Assembly (NCBI GenBank): GCA_963712835.1 | Contig: CAVQJJ010000003.1 | Coordinates: forward strand, 1-64,000 | DNA length: 64,000 nucleotides | Reading direction: 5' to 3' | Origin: DATARH01 sp963712835 | Lineage (GTDB): Bacteria; Pseudomonadota; Alphaproteobacteria; ATCC43930; CGMCC-115725 | In this document: piece after piece, positions 36,036 to 44,354 of the stretch | How positions within the stretch are numbered: position 1 is the stretch's first letter | Layout: each line of letters starts with the position of its first letter | Notes under the pieces: model-generated | What the model saw: only the letters and a program-made list of their open reading frames with translations | What the model was told of the DNA's origin: nothing | The model's database searches: none | Translations under genes and position numbers: made by a program

Positions 36036-37328
36036 CTAAACCTTAGCCGTCCGAGAAACCGACATTTCGAGCGCCTGGTCGAGATCGGCGATGATATCGT
36101 CGATGTGCTCGATGCCGATCGACAGCCGGATCATCTCCGGCCGCACACCGGCCTTGAGCTGCACATCGGGCGGCATCTGGCGATGCGTGGTCGATGCCGG
36201 ATGGCAGGCCAGCGACTTCGCGTCGCCGAGATTGACCAGGCGCTTGACCAGCTTGAGCGCGTTGTAGAAGCGCTTGCCGCCGTCGAAACCGCCCGGCGTG
36301 CCGAAGGTCAGCAGCGAGCAGGCCTTGCCGCCCAAATATTTTTCCGCGAGTTCGTGATAAGGGCTATCGGCGAAGCCGACATAATTGACCCAGGCCACGC
36401 GTTTGTCGTCGCGCAGGAACTCGGCGACTCGGCGGCCATTCTCGACATGCCGTTCGATGCGCAGCGCCACCGTCTCAATGCCTTGCAGCAGCAGGAACGC
36501 GCTGAGCGGCGACAACACCGCGCCGGTTGTCCGCTGATAGAAGCTCCGGCAGCGCGCGACGTACGCGCTCGGACCGAAATGATCGGCATAGACGAGCCCA
36601 TGATACGAGGTGTCAGGCTCGCAGAACTGCCGGAAGCGCTCGGCATGCCGCTTCCACGGGAACTTACCGCCGTCGACGATCGCACCGCCGAGCGTCGTGC
36701 CGTGCCCCCCCATGAACTTGGTCAGCGAATGGACGACGACATCGGCGCCGTGCTCGATCGGCCGCAACAGGATCGGCGTCGCCACCGTGTTGTCGACGAC
36801 AAGCGGTACGCCGCCGGCATGCGCAACCTCGGCGAGCGCGGCAATGTCGCAGATATTGCCTGCCGGATTGCCGACGCTCTCACAGAACACCGCGCGCGTA
36901 TTCTTGTCGATCAGCGGCTCGACATCGGCCGGGTTATCAGATTTGGCGAAGCGCACCTTGATGCCGAAGCTCGGAAAAAGGTGCGAGAAAAGCGTGTGCG
37001 TGGTGCCGTAAAGCTGCGGCACAGTCACAAAATTGGTGCCGACCCCGGTCAGGTTGAGCAGCGCGTAATGCAGCGCCGCCTGCCCCGAGGCAACGCAGAG
37101 CGCGCCGGCGCCCCCCTCAAGCGCGGCAACGCGCTTGTCGAGCACATCGACGGTCGGGTTATTGATGCGGCTGTAGCGGAACCCGGCGGCTTCGAGGTTG
37201 AACAGGGCCGCACCGTGCTCGGCGCTGTCGAACTCGTAGGCCGCCGTCTGGTAGATCGGCACCGCGACCGCCTTGGTCGCGGGATCGCCGTCATAGCCGC
37301 CGTGGATCGCGAGCGTCTCGTTGCGCAC
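36036..37328 (-). CDS. metY: O-acylhomoserine sulfhydrylase
   Basis: A PLP enzyme (430 residues) that makes homocysteine from O-acetyl- or O-succinylhomoserine and sulfide. RYSRINNPTVDVLDKRVAALEGG, CVASGQAALHYAL and Lys204 in VVHSLTKFMGGHG identify the family. The GTG start at 37328 has AGGAGG 9 bp upstream. It is co-transcribed with metA. No SAM-type riboswitch could be recognised upstream. Confidence 0.9.
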   Translation of the reverse strand: MRNETLAIHGGYDGDPATKAVAVPIYQTAAYEFDSAEHGAALFNLEAAGFRYSRINNPTVDVLDKRVAALEGGAGALCVASGQAALHYALLNLTGVGTNFVTVPQLYGTTHTLFSHLFPSFGIKVRFAKSDNPADVEPLIDKNTRAVFCESVGNPAGNICDIAALAEVAHAGGVPLVVDNTVATPILLRPIEHGADVVVHSLTKFMGGHGTTLGGAIVDGGKFPWKRHAERFRQFCEPDTSYHGLVYADHFGPSAYVARCRSFYQRTTGAVLSPLSAFLLLQGIETVALRIERHVENGRRVAEFLRDDKRVAWVNYVGFADSPYHELAEKYLGGKACSLLTFGTPGGFDGGKRFYNALKLVKRLVNLGDAKSLACHPASTTHRQMPPDVQLKAGVRPEMIRLSIGIEHIDDIIADLDQALEMSVSRTAKV

Positions 37329-37400
37329 TGCCTCGGCCCTCCTATCGAACCCGACCGACGCTCATTCTCTTCGCCACCGGTGAACTTTGCCTTGCCTGTT

Positions 37401-38132
37401 TCAGATCGCGCGCGCCGGGTGCAGAAAAACCGGCGCCCGCGGTGTGCGCCGCGTCACCGCGGCGACCCTCGCCAGCTTTGGCACCGCGGTCGCCAGCAGG
37501 TCGCGAAACGCGGTCCACAGCGGCAGCACGCGGTCGTCCGCCGGCAGGTGGCGGCTCAGCTGCCCATGCCCGGAACCGTCATCGCTATCGAAGCGAATAT
37601 GCTGCTCAAGGAAAAAGCGAAAGGCGCGCTGGCCGCCGCCATACCAGTGCGGCGCCCGCAACATAGCGCCGAACACGCGGCTAAGGCCGCCATCCTCGTA
37701 GCTGGAGATGCTGGCGGCGCGTGCCGCAGGGTCCATCGCGCGGGTCTTTTGCAAATAAGAGAGACCGGCCTCGATAAGCCGCCGATCGCGTCCCGCCGGA
37801 TGCAGTTCCACCACGCGCCGCATGAACTCGTCGTGGTTCATCCGCTCGCCCGCGGAGGCGATTTCCGGCCAAGGCGACAAATTGTCGGTCTGGCACTCGC
37901 CCGCCCACAACTCGGCAAGCTTTTCGTCGTCGGGATGACGCTCCCGCGCGACTTCGAGGCTTTCGCGAAACTGCACCGAGAAGAAGTAGTACGCTGTGGC
38001 AACGCGCATGACCTCGTCACTGTCGAGATCGTCCCACGCCATGCTGCAAATACCGTCGATCACCGAGTGAAAGACAAACCGCTGATTAGTATTCGCCTGC
38101 GACCGAAAAGAGACTACCGTCACTTCGCTCAT
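37401..38132 (-). CDS. Heme-oxygenase-like putative di-iron protein
   Basis: A 243-residue, largely helical protein. The blocks SISSYEDGGLSRVFGAML (Glu146) and FRFFLEQHIRFDSDDGSGHG (His178, Asp182, His189) match what I know of iron-containing redox enzymes of the heme-oxygenase-like (Haem_oxygenas_2/TenA-like) fold. An Asp stands where a ligand His is common, so metal loading is uncertain. The ATG at 38132 overlaps the stop of a 75-residue upstream gene (ATGA). metY follows 72 bp downstream. Substrate unknown. Confidence 0.55.
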   Translation of the reverse strand: MSEVTVVSFRSQANTNQRFVFHSVIDGICSMAWDDLDSDEVMRVATAYYFFSVQFRESLEVARERHPDDEKLAELWAGECQTDNLSPWPEIASAGERMNHDEFMRRVVELHPAGRDRRLIEAGLSYLQKTRAMDPAARAASISSYEDGGLSRVFGAMLRAPHWYGGGQRAFRFFLEQHIRFDSDDGSGHGQLSRHLPADDRVLPLWTAFRDLLATAVPKLARVAAVTRRTPRAPVFLHPARAI

Positions 38133-38356
38133 TTAGCGCCTCGCTTGCCACGCCGGGGGTCGTAGTTAAATAATCTTGAATATTTCACTTTCACGGCCTT
38201 GCTCTCAGAAGCACTGAGAACCTGCGGCAATAGTTTCCGCTTGGCAAATACAAAAGTCGTTAAAAATCTATCTATTTTGTAGCGATCCGGCAAGACAACT
38301 CCGGCTGAGGCATCGCGGCGCAGCTCGGCCAAGGCCAAAACCATTTGTCGCGACAC
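38129..38356 (-). CDS. Small protein coupled to the HDO-like gene
   Basis: A 75-residue (from GTG) or 71-residue (from ATG 38344) basic protein, rich in Lys, Arg and Leu. It contains DRYKIDRFLTTFVFAKRKLL and SESKAVKVKYSRLFNY. I do not recognise a family. Its stop overlaps the next start as ATGA, which supports translation. The stretch is noticeably A+T-richer than its neighbours, suggesting acquired DNA. Confidence 0.5.
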   Translation of the reverse strand: MSRQMVLALAELRRDASAGVVLPDRYKIDRFLTTFVFAKRKLLPQVLSASESKAVKVKYSRLFNYDPRRGKRGAK

Positions 38357-38421
38357 CGTTGAGTTCCCGCCGCGCCGGGGTCATGCTTCGCCGATAAGCA
38401 CGCCAAACGGGGAGGACGATC

Positions 38422-39390
38422 GTGCAGCTGAGCCGCAACGAGCTGATCCGGGCCTATCGTTCGATGGTGACGATCCGTCGTTTCGAGGAGCGGGTGCAGG
38501 AGGAATTCTCCAAAGGCGGCATCCCCGGTTTTGTGCATCTCTACGCCGGGGAGGAGGCATCCGCGGTCGGCGTTTGCCTGCATCTCGGCCCCAAGGATTA
38601 CATCGCCTCGACGCATCGCGGGCACGGCCACTCGATCGCCAAAGGTTGCGACGTCCCCGGCATGATGAAAGAGCTATTCGGCAAGCAAGGCGGGTTATGC
38701 GGCGGCAAGGGCGGGTCGATGCACATCGCCGACCTCGACCAGGGGATGCTCGGCGCCAACGGCATCGTCGGCGGCGGCCCGCCGCTGGTGGTCGGCGCAG
38801 CGTTGACCGCGAAGACGCTCGGCAACGGCCACGTCGCAGTCTGCTTCTCCGGCGACGGCGCGTCCAACCAGGGCACCACCTTCGAGGCGCTCAACATGGC
38901 CGTGGTGTTGCAGCTTCCCGCCGTCTTTATCTTCGAGAACAACCAGTACGGCGAAGGCACCGGCTTCGCCTACCACTGCGGCAGCAAGGACATCGCCGGG
39001 CGGGCCGCCGGGTTCGGTCTGCCGGCGGTGAAGGTCAACGGCGATAATTTCTTCGAGGTGCACGAAGCGGCCTACGAGGCGATTGAGCGCGCCCGCAACG
39101 GCGGCGGCCCCTCAGCCATCGAGGTCGATACCTGCCGCTTCTACGGCCACCATTCGGGCGACGCGCAGCTCTACCGCGGCAAAGACGAGGTCAAAGGGCT
39201 GCGCGAAAACCGCGATTGCCTGAAGCATTTCCGCAGCCGCGTGTCGGAGGCGGCGTTGCTCGAACTCGACGCGCTCGATGCCGTCGACGCCGAGGTCAGT
39301 TCGATGATCGACCAGGCCATCGCCGACGCCCGCGCCGCCTTGCCGCCCGGCGCCTCCCAGCTCCTGACTGACGTCTACGTTTCCTATTAA
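38422..39390 (+). CDS. acoA: Thiamine-diphosphate dehydrogenase E1 alpha subunit (AcoA/PdhA-like)
   Basis: A 322-residue 2-oxoacid or acetoin dehydrogenase E1 alpha. Residues THRGHGHSIAKG and GGKGGSMHIADLDQGMLGANGIVGG are typical. The ThDP/Mg motif is GDGASNQGTTFEALNMA and the tail YRFYGHHSGD region is also conserved. The GTG start at 38422 has a GGGGAGGA ribosome site 5 bp upstream. A small secreted-protein gene separates it from acoB. Confidence 0.88.
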   Translation: MQLSRNELIRAYRSMVTIRRFEERVQEEFSKGGIPGFVHLYAGEEASAVGVCLHLGPKDYIASTHRGHGHSIAKGCDVPGMMKELFGKQGGLCGGKGGSMHIADLDQGMLGANGIVGGGPPLVVGAALTAKTLGNGHVAVCFSGDGASNQGTTFEALNMAVVLQLPAVFIFENNQYGEGTGFAYHCGSKDIAGRAAGFGLPAVKVNGDNFFEVHEAAYEAIERARNGGGPSAIEVDTCRFYGHHSGDAQLYRGKDEVKGLRENRDCLKHFRSRVSEAALLELDALDAVDAEVSSMIDQAIADARAALPPGASQLLTDVYVSY

Positions 39391-39467
39391 GCTGTGGCGA
39401 TACGCTCCGGTATCGGTGCATATAACCGGCTGGGTGGGGCGCTAAGTCGTCGGAGTAGGAGTGACAT

Positions 39468-39947
39468 ATGAAGTATTACGCCTACGGGGCTGCTATGGCC
39501 GGAATGGTCGCGCTTGCCGCGACGGCGGCGAGTTGGGCAGCGGAAGCGCCGGGAAGCGCAAATCCGGCGGACACGGCGGCAAAACCGGCAGGGCAGGCCA
39601 CCGCCCCCGTCCAGCCGCCCCAAGCGGCGGCGCCAGGCCAGGCGGCGCCTTCCAATAAACAGAACCAAACGCTCGCTTCGTCACCCACCTGTCCGCCGGC
39701 GCCCGTGCACCGGCATGTCGCGTATCATCATCGCGTCATCCATTCGACGGTCAGATCCGAAACGTATACGGCAAGCTATGGCGGCTACAGTAGCGTCGGC
39801 AGCTATGGCGCCGGATACGCCGTCGCCGCCGCGCCGCCTCCGCCGCCGGTCTACTACGCCCCGCCGCCTGTGCCGGTGTGGTACGCGCCGGGACCTCGTC
39901 CGTGGTTCGGCGGCCCGTGGCATCGCTGGTGGCACCGCCCCTGGTGA
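39468..39947 (+). CDS. Secreted Pro/His/Tyr-rich protein
   Basis: A 159-residue protein with an N-terminal signal sequence (about 1-25, AGMVALAATAASWAA). An Ala/Pro/Gln-rich segment follows, then a Tyr/Gly/Ser-rich stretch, and the tail is PAPGPRPWFGGPWHRWWHRPW-like with His and Trp. No known domain. It lies between acoA and acoB on the same strand, with its own weak ribosome site (AGGAGTGAC). A surface or metal-binding role is possible. Confidence 0.65.
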   Translation: MKYYAYGAAMAGMVALAATAASWAAEAPGSANPADTAAKPAGQATAPVQPPQAAAPGQAAPSNKQNQTLASSPTCPPAPVHRHVAYHHRVIHSTVRSETYTASYGGYSSVGSYGAGYAVAAAPPPPPVYYAPPPVPVWYAPGPRPWFGGPWHRWWHRPW

Positions 39948-40035
39948 TAGGCAGAGACCGGAGCTTAACCGGCACAAACCTGTTGCGGCGTGGCGACCTC
40001 CGGCGCGTTATGATGCGCGAAGTGGGGAGGCCGCC

Positions 40036-41049
40036 ATGCCGCAGAAAACCATCCGCCAGGCGTTGAACGAGGCGCTCGCCCAGGAGATGCGCCGCGACCC
40101 GAAAATCATCGTGATCGGCGAGGACGTCGCGGGCGGGGCGGGCAGCGAAGGCCAGCGCGATGCCTATGGCGGTGTGCTGGGGGTCACCAAGGGGCTGATC
40201 GGCGAGTTCGGCGAGGCGCGGGTCATCGACACGCCGATCACCGAGTTGGCGATCATGGGCGCAGCCGCCGGGGCCGCGGTCACCGGCCTGCGGCCCGTCG
40301 CCGAGCTGATGTTCAGCGATTTCTTCGGCGTCTGCTTCGACCAGATTTTCAATCAGGCTGCCAAGTTCCGCTACATGTTCGGGGGCAAGGCCAAGACGCC
40401 GCTGGTGATCCGCACCATGGTCGGCGCCGGGCGCAGCGCCGCCGCTCAGCACTCGCAGAGCCCGTATGGCATCTTCACCGCCGTGCCGGGTTTGAAATGC
40501 GTCGTGCCGTCGAACGCCTACGACGCGAAGGGCCTCTTGATCCAGGCGATCCGCGATGACGACCCAGTGATCTTCTGCGAACACAAGCTGATGTACGATC
40601 TGCGCGCCGAGGTGCCGGACGAGCCCTACACGATCCCCTTCGGCGAGGCGAACATTGTCCGCGATGGCGACGACGTCACGGTCGTCGCGCTCGCCCGCAT
40701 GGTGCACTACACGATGACCGCCGCCGACGAGCTCGAAAAGGACGGGATCGAGATCGAACTGATCGACCCGCGCACCACCTCGCCGCTCGATGAGGACACG
40801 ATTCTCGAAAGCGTCGAGCGCACCGGGCGGCTCGTCATCGTCGACGAGGCGACCCCGCGCTGCTCGATCGCCACCGACATCGCCGCGCTGGTCGCCGACA
40901 AGGCGTTCGATGCGCTCAAAGCGCCCATCCGCCGGGTGACCGCGCCGCACACCCCGGTGCCGTTCGCGCCCGACCTCGAAAAGCTTTACATCCCGAGCCC
41001 GGAAAAGATCGCCGCCGCGGTGCGCGAGGTGCACGGGTACCGGAGGTAG
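40036..41049 (+). CDS. acoB: Thiamine-diphosphate dehydrogenase E1 beta subunit (AcoB/PdhB-like)
   Basis: A 337-residue E1 beta. TIRQALNEALAQEMRRDPKI, GEDVAG, VIDTPITELAIMGAAAGAA and FMFGGKAKTPLVIRTMVG-like blocks are conserved. The ATG at 40036 has GGGGAGG 5 bp upstream; a longer open frame begins far upstream in the neighbouring gene and is not used. It pairs with acoA and is followed by a lipoyl-hydrolase fusion gene. No E3 gene is in the window. Confidence 0.9.
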   Translation: MPQKTIRQALNEALAQEMRRDPKIIVIGEDVAGGAGSEGQRDAYGGVLGVTKGLIGEFGEARVIDTPITELAIMGAAAGAAVTGLRPVAELMFSDFFGVCFDQIFNQAAKFRYMFGGKAKTPLVIRTMVGAGRSAAAQHSQSPYGIFTAVPGLKCVVPSNAYDAKGLLIQAIRDDDPVIFCEHKLMYDLRAEVPDEPYTIPFGEANIVRDGDDVTVVALARMVHYTMTAADELEKDGIEIELIDPRTTSPLDEDTILESVERTGRLVIVDEATPRCSIATDIAALVADKAFDALKAPIRRVTAPHTPVPFAPDLEKLYIPSPEKIAAAVREVHGYRR

Positions 41050-41069
41050 GCACCGAGGTGTTAAAGGCG

Positions 41070-41147
41070 CCACCCCGGCGAAGGCCGGGGCCCATGTTCC
41101 CGCCGTTCGGACGGCTGACAAATGGATCCCGGCCTACGCCGGGATGG
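41070..41147. repeat. Palindromic intergenic repeat (CCCCGGC...GCCGGGG type)
   Basis: Two hairpins, CCCCGGCGAAGGCCGGGG and TCCCGGCCTACGCCGGGA, face each other across about 40 bp. It lies between acoB and acoC and would form strong mRNA structure between the subunit genes. Confidence 0.8.
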
Positions 41148-41165
41148 AATCAGGGGTAGCCGCCA

Positions 41166-42281
41166 ATGAGCAATATTACCCCCATCACCATGCCCAAATG
41201 GGGCCTGACGATGACCGAGGGCAAAGTCCTCGGCTGGCTCAAGCACGAGGGCGACGCGGTCGGGCCGAGCGACGAACTGCTGGAGATCGAGACCAGCAAG
41301 ATCACCAATGTCATGGAAGCGGGCGAGACCGGCATCCTGCGCCGCGTGATGGCAACGGAAGGCGCGACATTGCCGATCGGCGGGTTGCTGGCGGTACTCG
41401 CGCCCGCCGAGATGCCCGAAGCCGAGATCGACGCGTTTGTCGCCGGCTTTGTCGTACCCGAGGCGGCCGACGATGGCGCCGCCGAGGCCGACCCGATGGC
41501 GCCGCGCGAGACCGAGGCCGGCGGCAAGCGGTTGCGCTATCTCGACCTCGGCAAGGGCGATGGGCCGGCGATCGTCTTCATCCATGGCTTCGGCGCCGAT
41601 CTCAACACCTGGATGTTCAACCAGCCGGCGCTGGCCGAAAGGCACCGCACCGTCGCACTCGACTTGTCGGGACATGGCGGCTCGACCAAGACTCTGGATT
41701 TCGCGCTCGACGCCGCCGGCTTCGGCGCCGATGTCGACCATGTGCTGGCGGCGCTCGGCATCGATCGCGTGCATCTTGTTGGGCATTCGATGGGCGGCGC
41801 GATTGCGATTGCGTTCGCCGCGGCGCAACCCGAGCGCGTCGCCAGCCTGACGCTGATCGCCGCGTCCGGGCTCGGGCCCGAGATCAACGCCGCATTCATC
41901 GACGGTTTCGTGAAGATGGAGCGCCGCCGCGACGCGCAGGAGGTGCTCAAGCTGCTGGTCAACGACCCTGACCTCGTCAGCCGCGCGATGGTCGAGGACG
42001 TGCTGCGCTACAAGCGGCTCGACGGGGTGGCCGCGGCGCTGCAGGCGCTGGCCGACACCTGGTTCCCCAACGGCCACCAGCGCCAAGTCCTCGACTTGGC
42101 CGGCGTCTCGATTCCGGTGCGGATCATTTGGGGCCGCGAAGACCAAATTATTCCCGTCACACACGCCGAGGCGCTCGCCGGAAAGCTGCCGGTGCACATC
42201 CTCGACGGCGCCGGTCATTTGCCGCATATGGAAAAATCCGCAGAGGTGAACCGTTTAATTGCCCGCTTCGTAGAGGGTTGA
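41166..42281 (+). CDS. acoC: Lipoyl domain-alpha/beta hydrolase fusion (AcoC-like E2)
   Basis: A 371-residue E2 component. The lipoyl domain spans about 1-80, with the modified lysine Lys45 in EIETSKITNVMEAG. Instead of the usual acyltransferase core there is an alpha/beta hydrolase fold, with nucleophile Ser208 in VGHSMGG, oxyanion HGFGADLN and the final GAGHLPHME His. This is the architecture of AcoC from acetoin dehydrogenase complexes. The peripheral-subunit-binding domain is absent. acoA and acoB lie upstream. Confidence 0.88.
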   Translation: MSNITPITMPKWGLTMTEGKVLGWLKHEGDAVGPSDELLEIETSKITNVMEAGETGILRRVMATEGATLPIGGLLAVLAPAEMPEAEIDAFVAGFVVPEAADDGAAEADPMAPRETEAGGKRLRYLDLGKGDGPAIVFIHGFGADLNTWMFNQPALAERHRTVALDLSGHGGSTKTLDFALDAAGFGADVDHVLAALGIDRVHLVGHSMGGAIAIAFAAAQPERVASLTLIAASGLGPEINAAFIDGFVKMERRRDAQEVLKLLVNDPDLVSRAMVEDVLRYKRLDGVAAALQALADTWFPNGHQRQVLDLAGVSIPVRIIWGREDQIIPVTHAEALAGKLPVHILDGAGHLPHMEKSAEVNRLIARFVEG

Positions 42282-42319
42282 AACGCCGTCGCGGCGTCAA
42301 CCTGCGCGGGAGCGGCAGC

Positions 42320-42637
42320 ATGTTGGAACTGATCGCTATCGTCGGTGGCTTTATCCTCCTGTTCTACCTGCCCCATGAGGCGAACAAGGTGCGCAGTGGC
42401 TGGGTGCGCAAGAGCTTCAAGGGCGCGCCCGAAGATTTTCCCGCAGCCTATGCCAAGGCCTTGAAATCGCATATGACCATCGGAATCGTACTTGGCTGCG
42501 GCGGTCTCATGCTGGCGCCGATTGCTCCGGAACAAGGCGAATGGGTCTTCAAACTGTTGGGCGCGGCGATCTGGTTCGGCGTCGCGGCGGTTGCCTATCA
42601 TCTGCGCGTGAAATTCGAACAACAGCAGCCCGCTTGA
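42320..42637 (+). CDS. Small two-helix membrane protein
   Basis: A 105-residue protein. Hydrophobic stretches at about 1-16 and 52-70, plus a third near 80-95, surround a polar HEANKVRSGWVRKSFKGAPE segment. I do not recognise a family. The ATG at 42320 has GGGAGCGGCAGC upstream, a weak ribosome site. The next gene begins 6 bp after its stop. Confidence 0.6.
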   Translation: MLELIAIVGGFILLFYLPHEANKVRSGWVRKSFKGAPEDFPAAYAKALKSHMTIGIVLGCGGLMLAPIAPEQGEWVFKLLGAAIWFGVAAVAYHLRVKFEQQQPA

Positions 42638-42642
42638 CCGTC

Positions 42643-43605
42643 ATGACGCGGCGAGAACCCGGATGTCAGCGCTCCGGCTTAGCCGCCGTACTGTTCGCCG
42701 TAATGCTCGCGACGGGCAGCGCCGCGGCGGCGGACTGGGCCGAGCGGCCCTACAATCCCCCGGTCGGCAGCCGCTGGATCATCCAACGCGATCTGTTCTC
42801 CGAGCAGAACGACGCCGGTGCGATCTCGAAGAAAACCTTCAAGATCACCTCGGATCTGAAGATCGTCGGCAAGGACGCCGCAGGATTTACCGCAATCTAC
42901 GCGCGGCGTGCCTCATCCTACGACAACGACGACAAGGATGCGGAGGCCATGGAACGACCCGCGCTCGCGGCACTCCAGGGCATCGAATACCACATAGCGA
43001 TGGACCCGGCGGGGAAGCCGTTACGGGTCGACAATCTCGCCGACGTCGAGGCCGCGTTGCGCAACATGGTCGACAAGATCACGGCGACCGACAAAGATCC
43101 CAAGACCGCGGCCGTGCTGCGGCAAATCCTGTCGCCCATGCTCGATGTCGACGAGAAGCGTGCCGCCGAACTCTACATGGATCAGTTGCCGAACCTGGCG
43201 CTCGCGCAAAATACCGGCCTCAAGCCGGGCGATACGCGGCGGGAATCCGTCGAACAACCCAACCCGATGGGCAAGCTCGTCATCAATCGCAGCATGACAA
43301 TCAAAGAGGCCGACGCCGCGAGCGGCGACGCCACCTACGTCCTTACCGAAAGCTACGATCCGAGCGCGATGCGCGCCTTTCAATTGCAGGTTCTCGAGAA
43401 CATGCGGAAGCAAGGCATCGATGTCGGCGAGCCCGAAAAGACCATCAACGAGATGGAGCTGTCGCTCGACAATCAAACCGAATTCAAGGTGGTCGATGGC
43501 ATGACGCGGAACACGATCGAGGATTCGACCATGATCGCCAACCTGACCGGGACACGCCGCGTCATCAAAAGCCGGAAGGTCGTCACCGTCACCCCGGCGC
43601 CCTAG
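42643..43605 (+). CDS. Exported protein of unknown function
   Basis: A 320-residue protein with a signal peptide (LAAVLFAVMLATGSAAAAD). The mature part is rich in Asp, Lys and Thr. It contains YNPPVGSRWIIQRDLFSEQN and SMTIKEADAASGDATYVLTE, with no recognised domain. It has no Cys lipobox, so it is probably periplasmic. It follows the small membrane protein by 6 bp, so both may be one transcript. Confidence 0.6.
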   Translation: MTRREPGCQRSGLAAVLFAVMLATGSAAAADWAERPYNPPVGSRWIIQRDLFSEQNDAGAISKKTFKITSDLKIVGKDAAGFTAIYARRASSYDNDDKDAEAMERPALAALQGIEYHIAMDPAGKPLRVDNLADVEAALRNMVDKITATDKDPKTAAVLRQILSPMLDVDEKRAAELYMDQLPNLALAQNTGLKPGDTRRESVEQPNPMGKLVINRSMTIKEADAASGDATYVLTESYDPSAMRAFQLQVLENMRKQGIDVGEPEKTINEMELSLDNQTEFKVVDGMTRNTIEDSTMIANLTGTRRVIKSRKVVTVTPAP

Positions 43606-43744
43606 CCAGGGTAACCACCGCTTCACCAATCCCGGCGATGGTAGCAAGCGCGGCGCATTCGTATTAAAAGAGCGCCCGCGACAAACCGGCGCGGTGGTCG
43701 CCGCCCAGGCACCGCCGGTTGTTGCCCACATCGGGAGAACAGCG

Positions 43745-44350
43745 GTGCGCGTCGCGACGGTCGAACGCAATACCAAGGAAACGCGGATCAAGGGCCGCGT
43801 CGATCTCGACGGCACCGGCGCGAGCGAGATCGCGACCGGCATCGGCTTTCTCGACCATATGCTGGACCAGCTCGCGCGCCACAGCCTCATGGATATCAGT
43901 CTCAAGGCCAAAGGCGATCTGCACATCGATTTCCACCACACGACCGAGGATACCGGCTACGTGATCGGCGAGGCGGTCGCGAAGGCGCTGGGCGACCGCG
44001 TCGGCATCCAGCGCTATGGCAGCGCGATGATTCCGATGGACGAGACGCTGACCCGCGTCAGCCTCGACTGCTCGAACCGTCCGTACCTAGTCTGGAAGGT
44101 CAATTTCTCGCGCCCGAAATTGGGCGAGATGGATACCGAATTGTTCAAGGAGTGGTTCCAGGCCTTCGCGCAGTCGGCCGGGGTGACGCTGCACATCGAA
44201 AACGCCTACGGCGAGAACAACCACCACATCGTCGAATCGTGCTTTAAGGGGTTGGCGCGCGCCTTGCGTCAGGCGGTCGAGATCGACCCGCGCCGCGCCG
44301 GAGCGGTGCCGTCGACGAAAGGCACGCTGAGTGGCAGCCTCAAATGTTGA
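43745..44350 (+). CDS. hisB: Imidazoleglycerol-phosphate dehydratase
   Basis: It dehydrates imidazole-glycerol phosphate in histidine synthesis. The 201-residue monofunctional enzyme has the Mn-binding His-rich blocks GFLDHMLDQLARHSLMD, DFHHTTEDTGYVIGEA and ENNHHIVESCFKGLARALRQA. The GTG at 43745 has GGGAGAA 5 bp upstream; a longer frame from 43694 would add residues without homology. It opens the his operon. Confidence 0.95.
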   Translation: MRVATVERNTKETRIKGRVDLDGTGASEIATGIGFLDHMLDQLARHSLMDISLKAKGDLHIDFHHTTEDTGYVIGEAVAKALGDRVGIQRYGSAMIPMDETLTRVSLDCSNRPYLVWKVNFSRPKLGEMDTELFKEWFQAFAQSAGVTLHIENAYGENNHHIVESCFKGLARALRQAVEIDPRRAGAVPSTKGTLSGSLKC

Positions 44351-44354
44351 CGCG

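Noticed and set aside
37329..37400. SAM riboswitch before metY
   Set aside because: Only 72 bp are available and none of the conserved elements I know for SAM-I, SAM-II or SAM-V can be seen.
36105..38165. Long plus-strand open frame
   Set aside because: It runs antisense to metY and the heme-oxygenase-like gene; its composition is Arg/His/Ala-rich and it has no domain.
43694..43744. Longer start for hisB
   Set aside because: The added residues are not conserved, and GTG 43745 has a GGGAGAA site.
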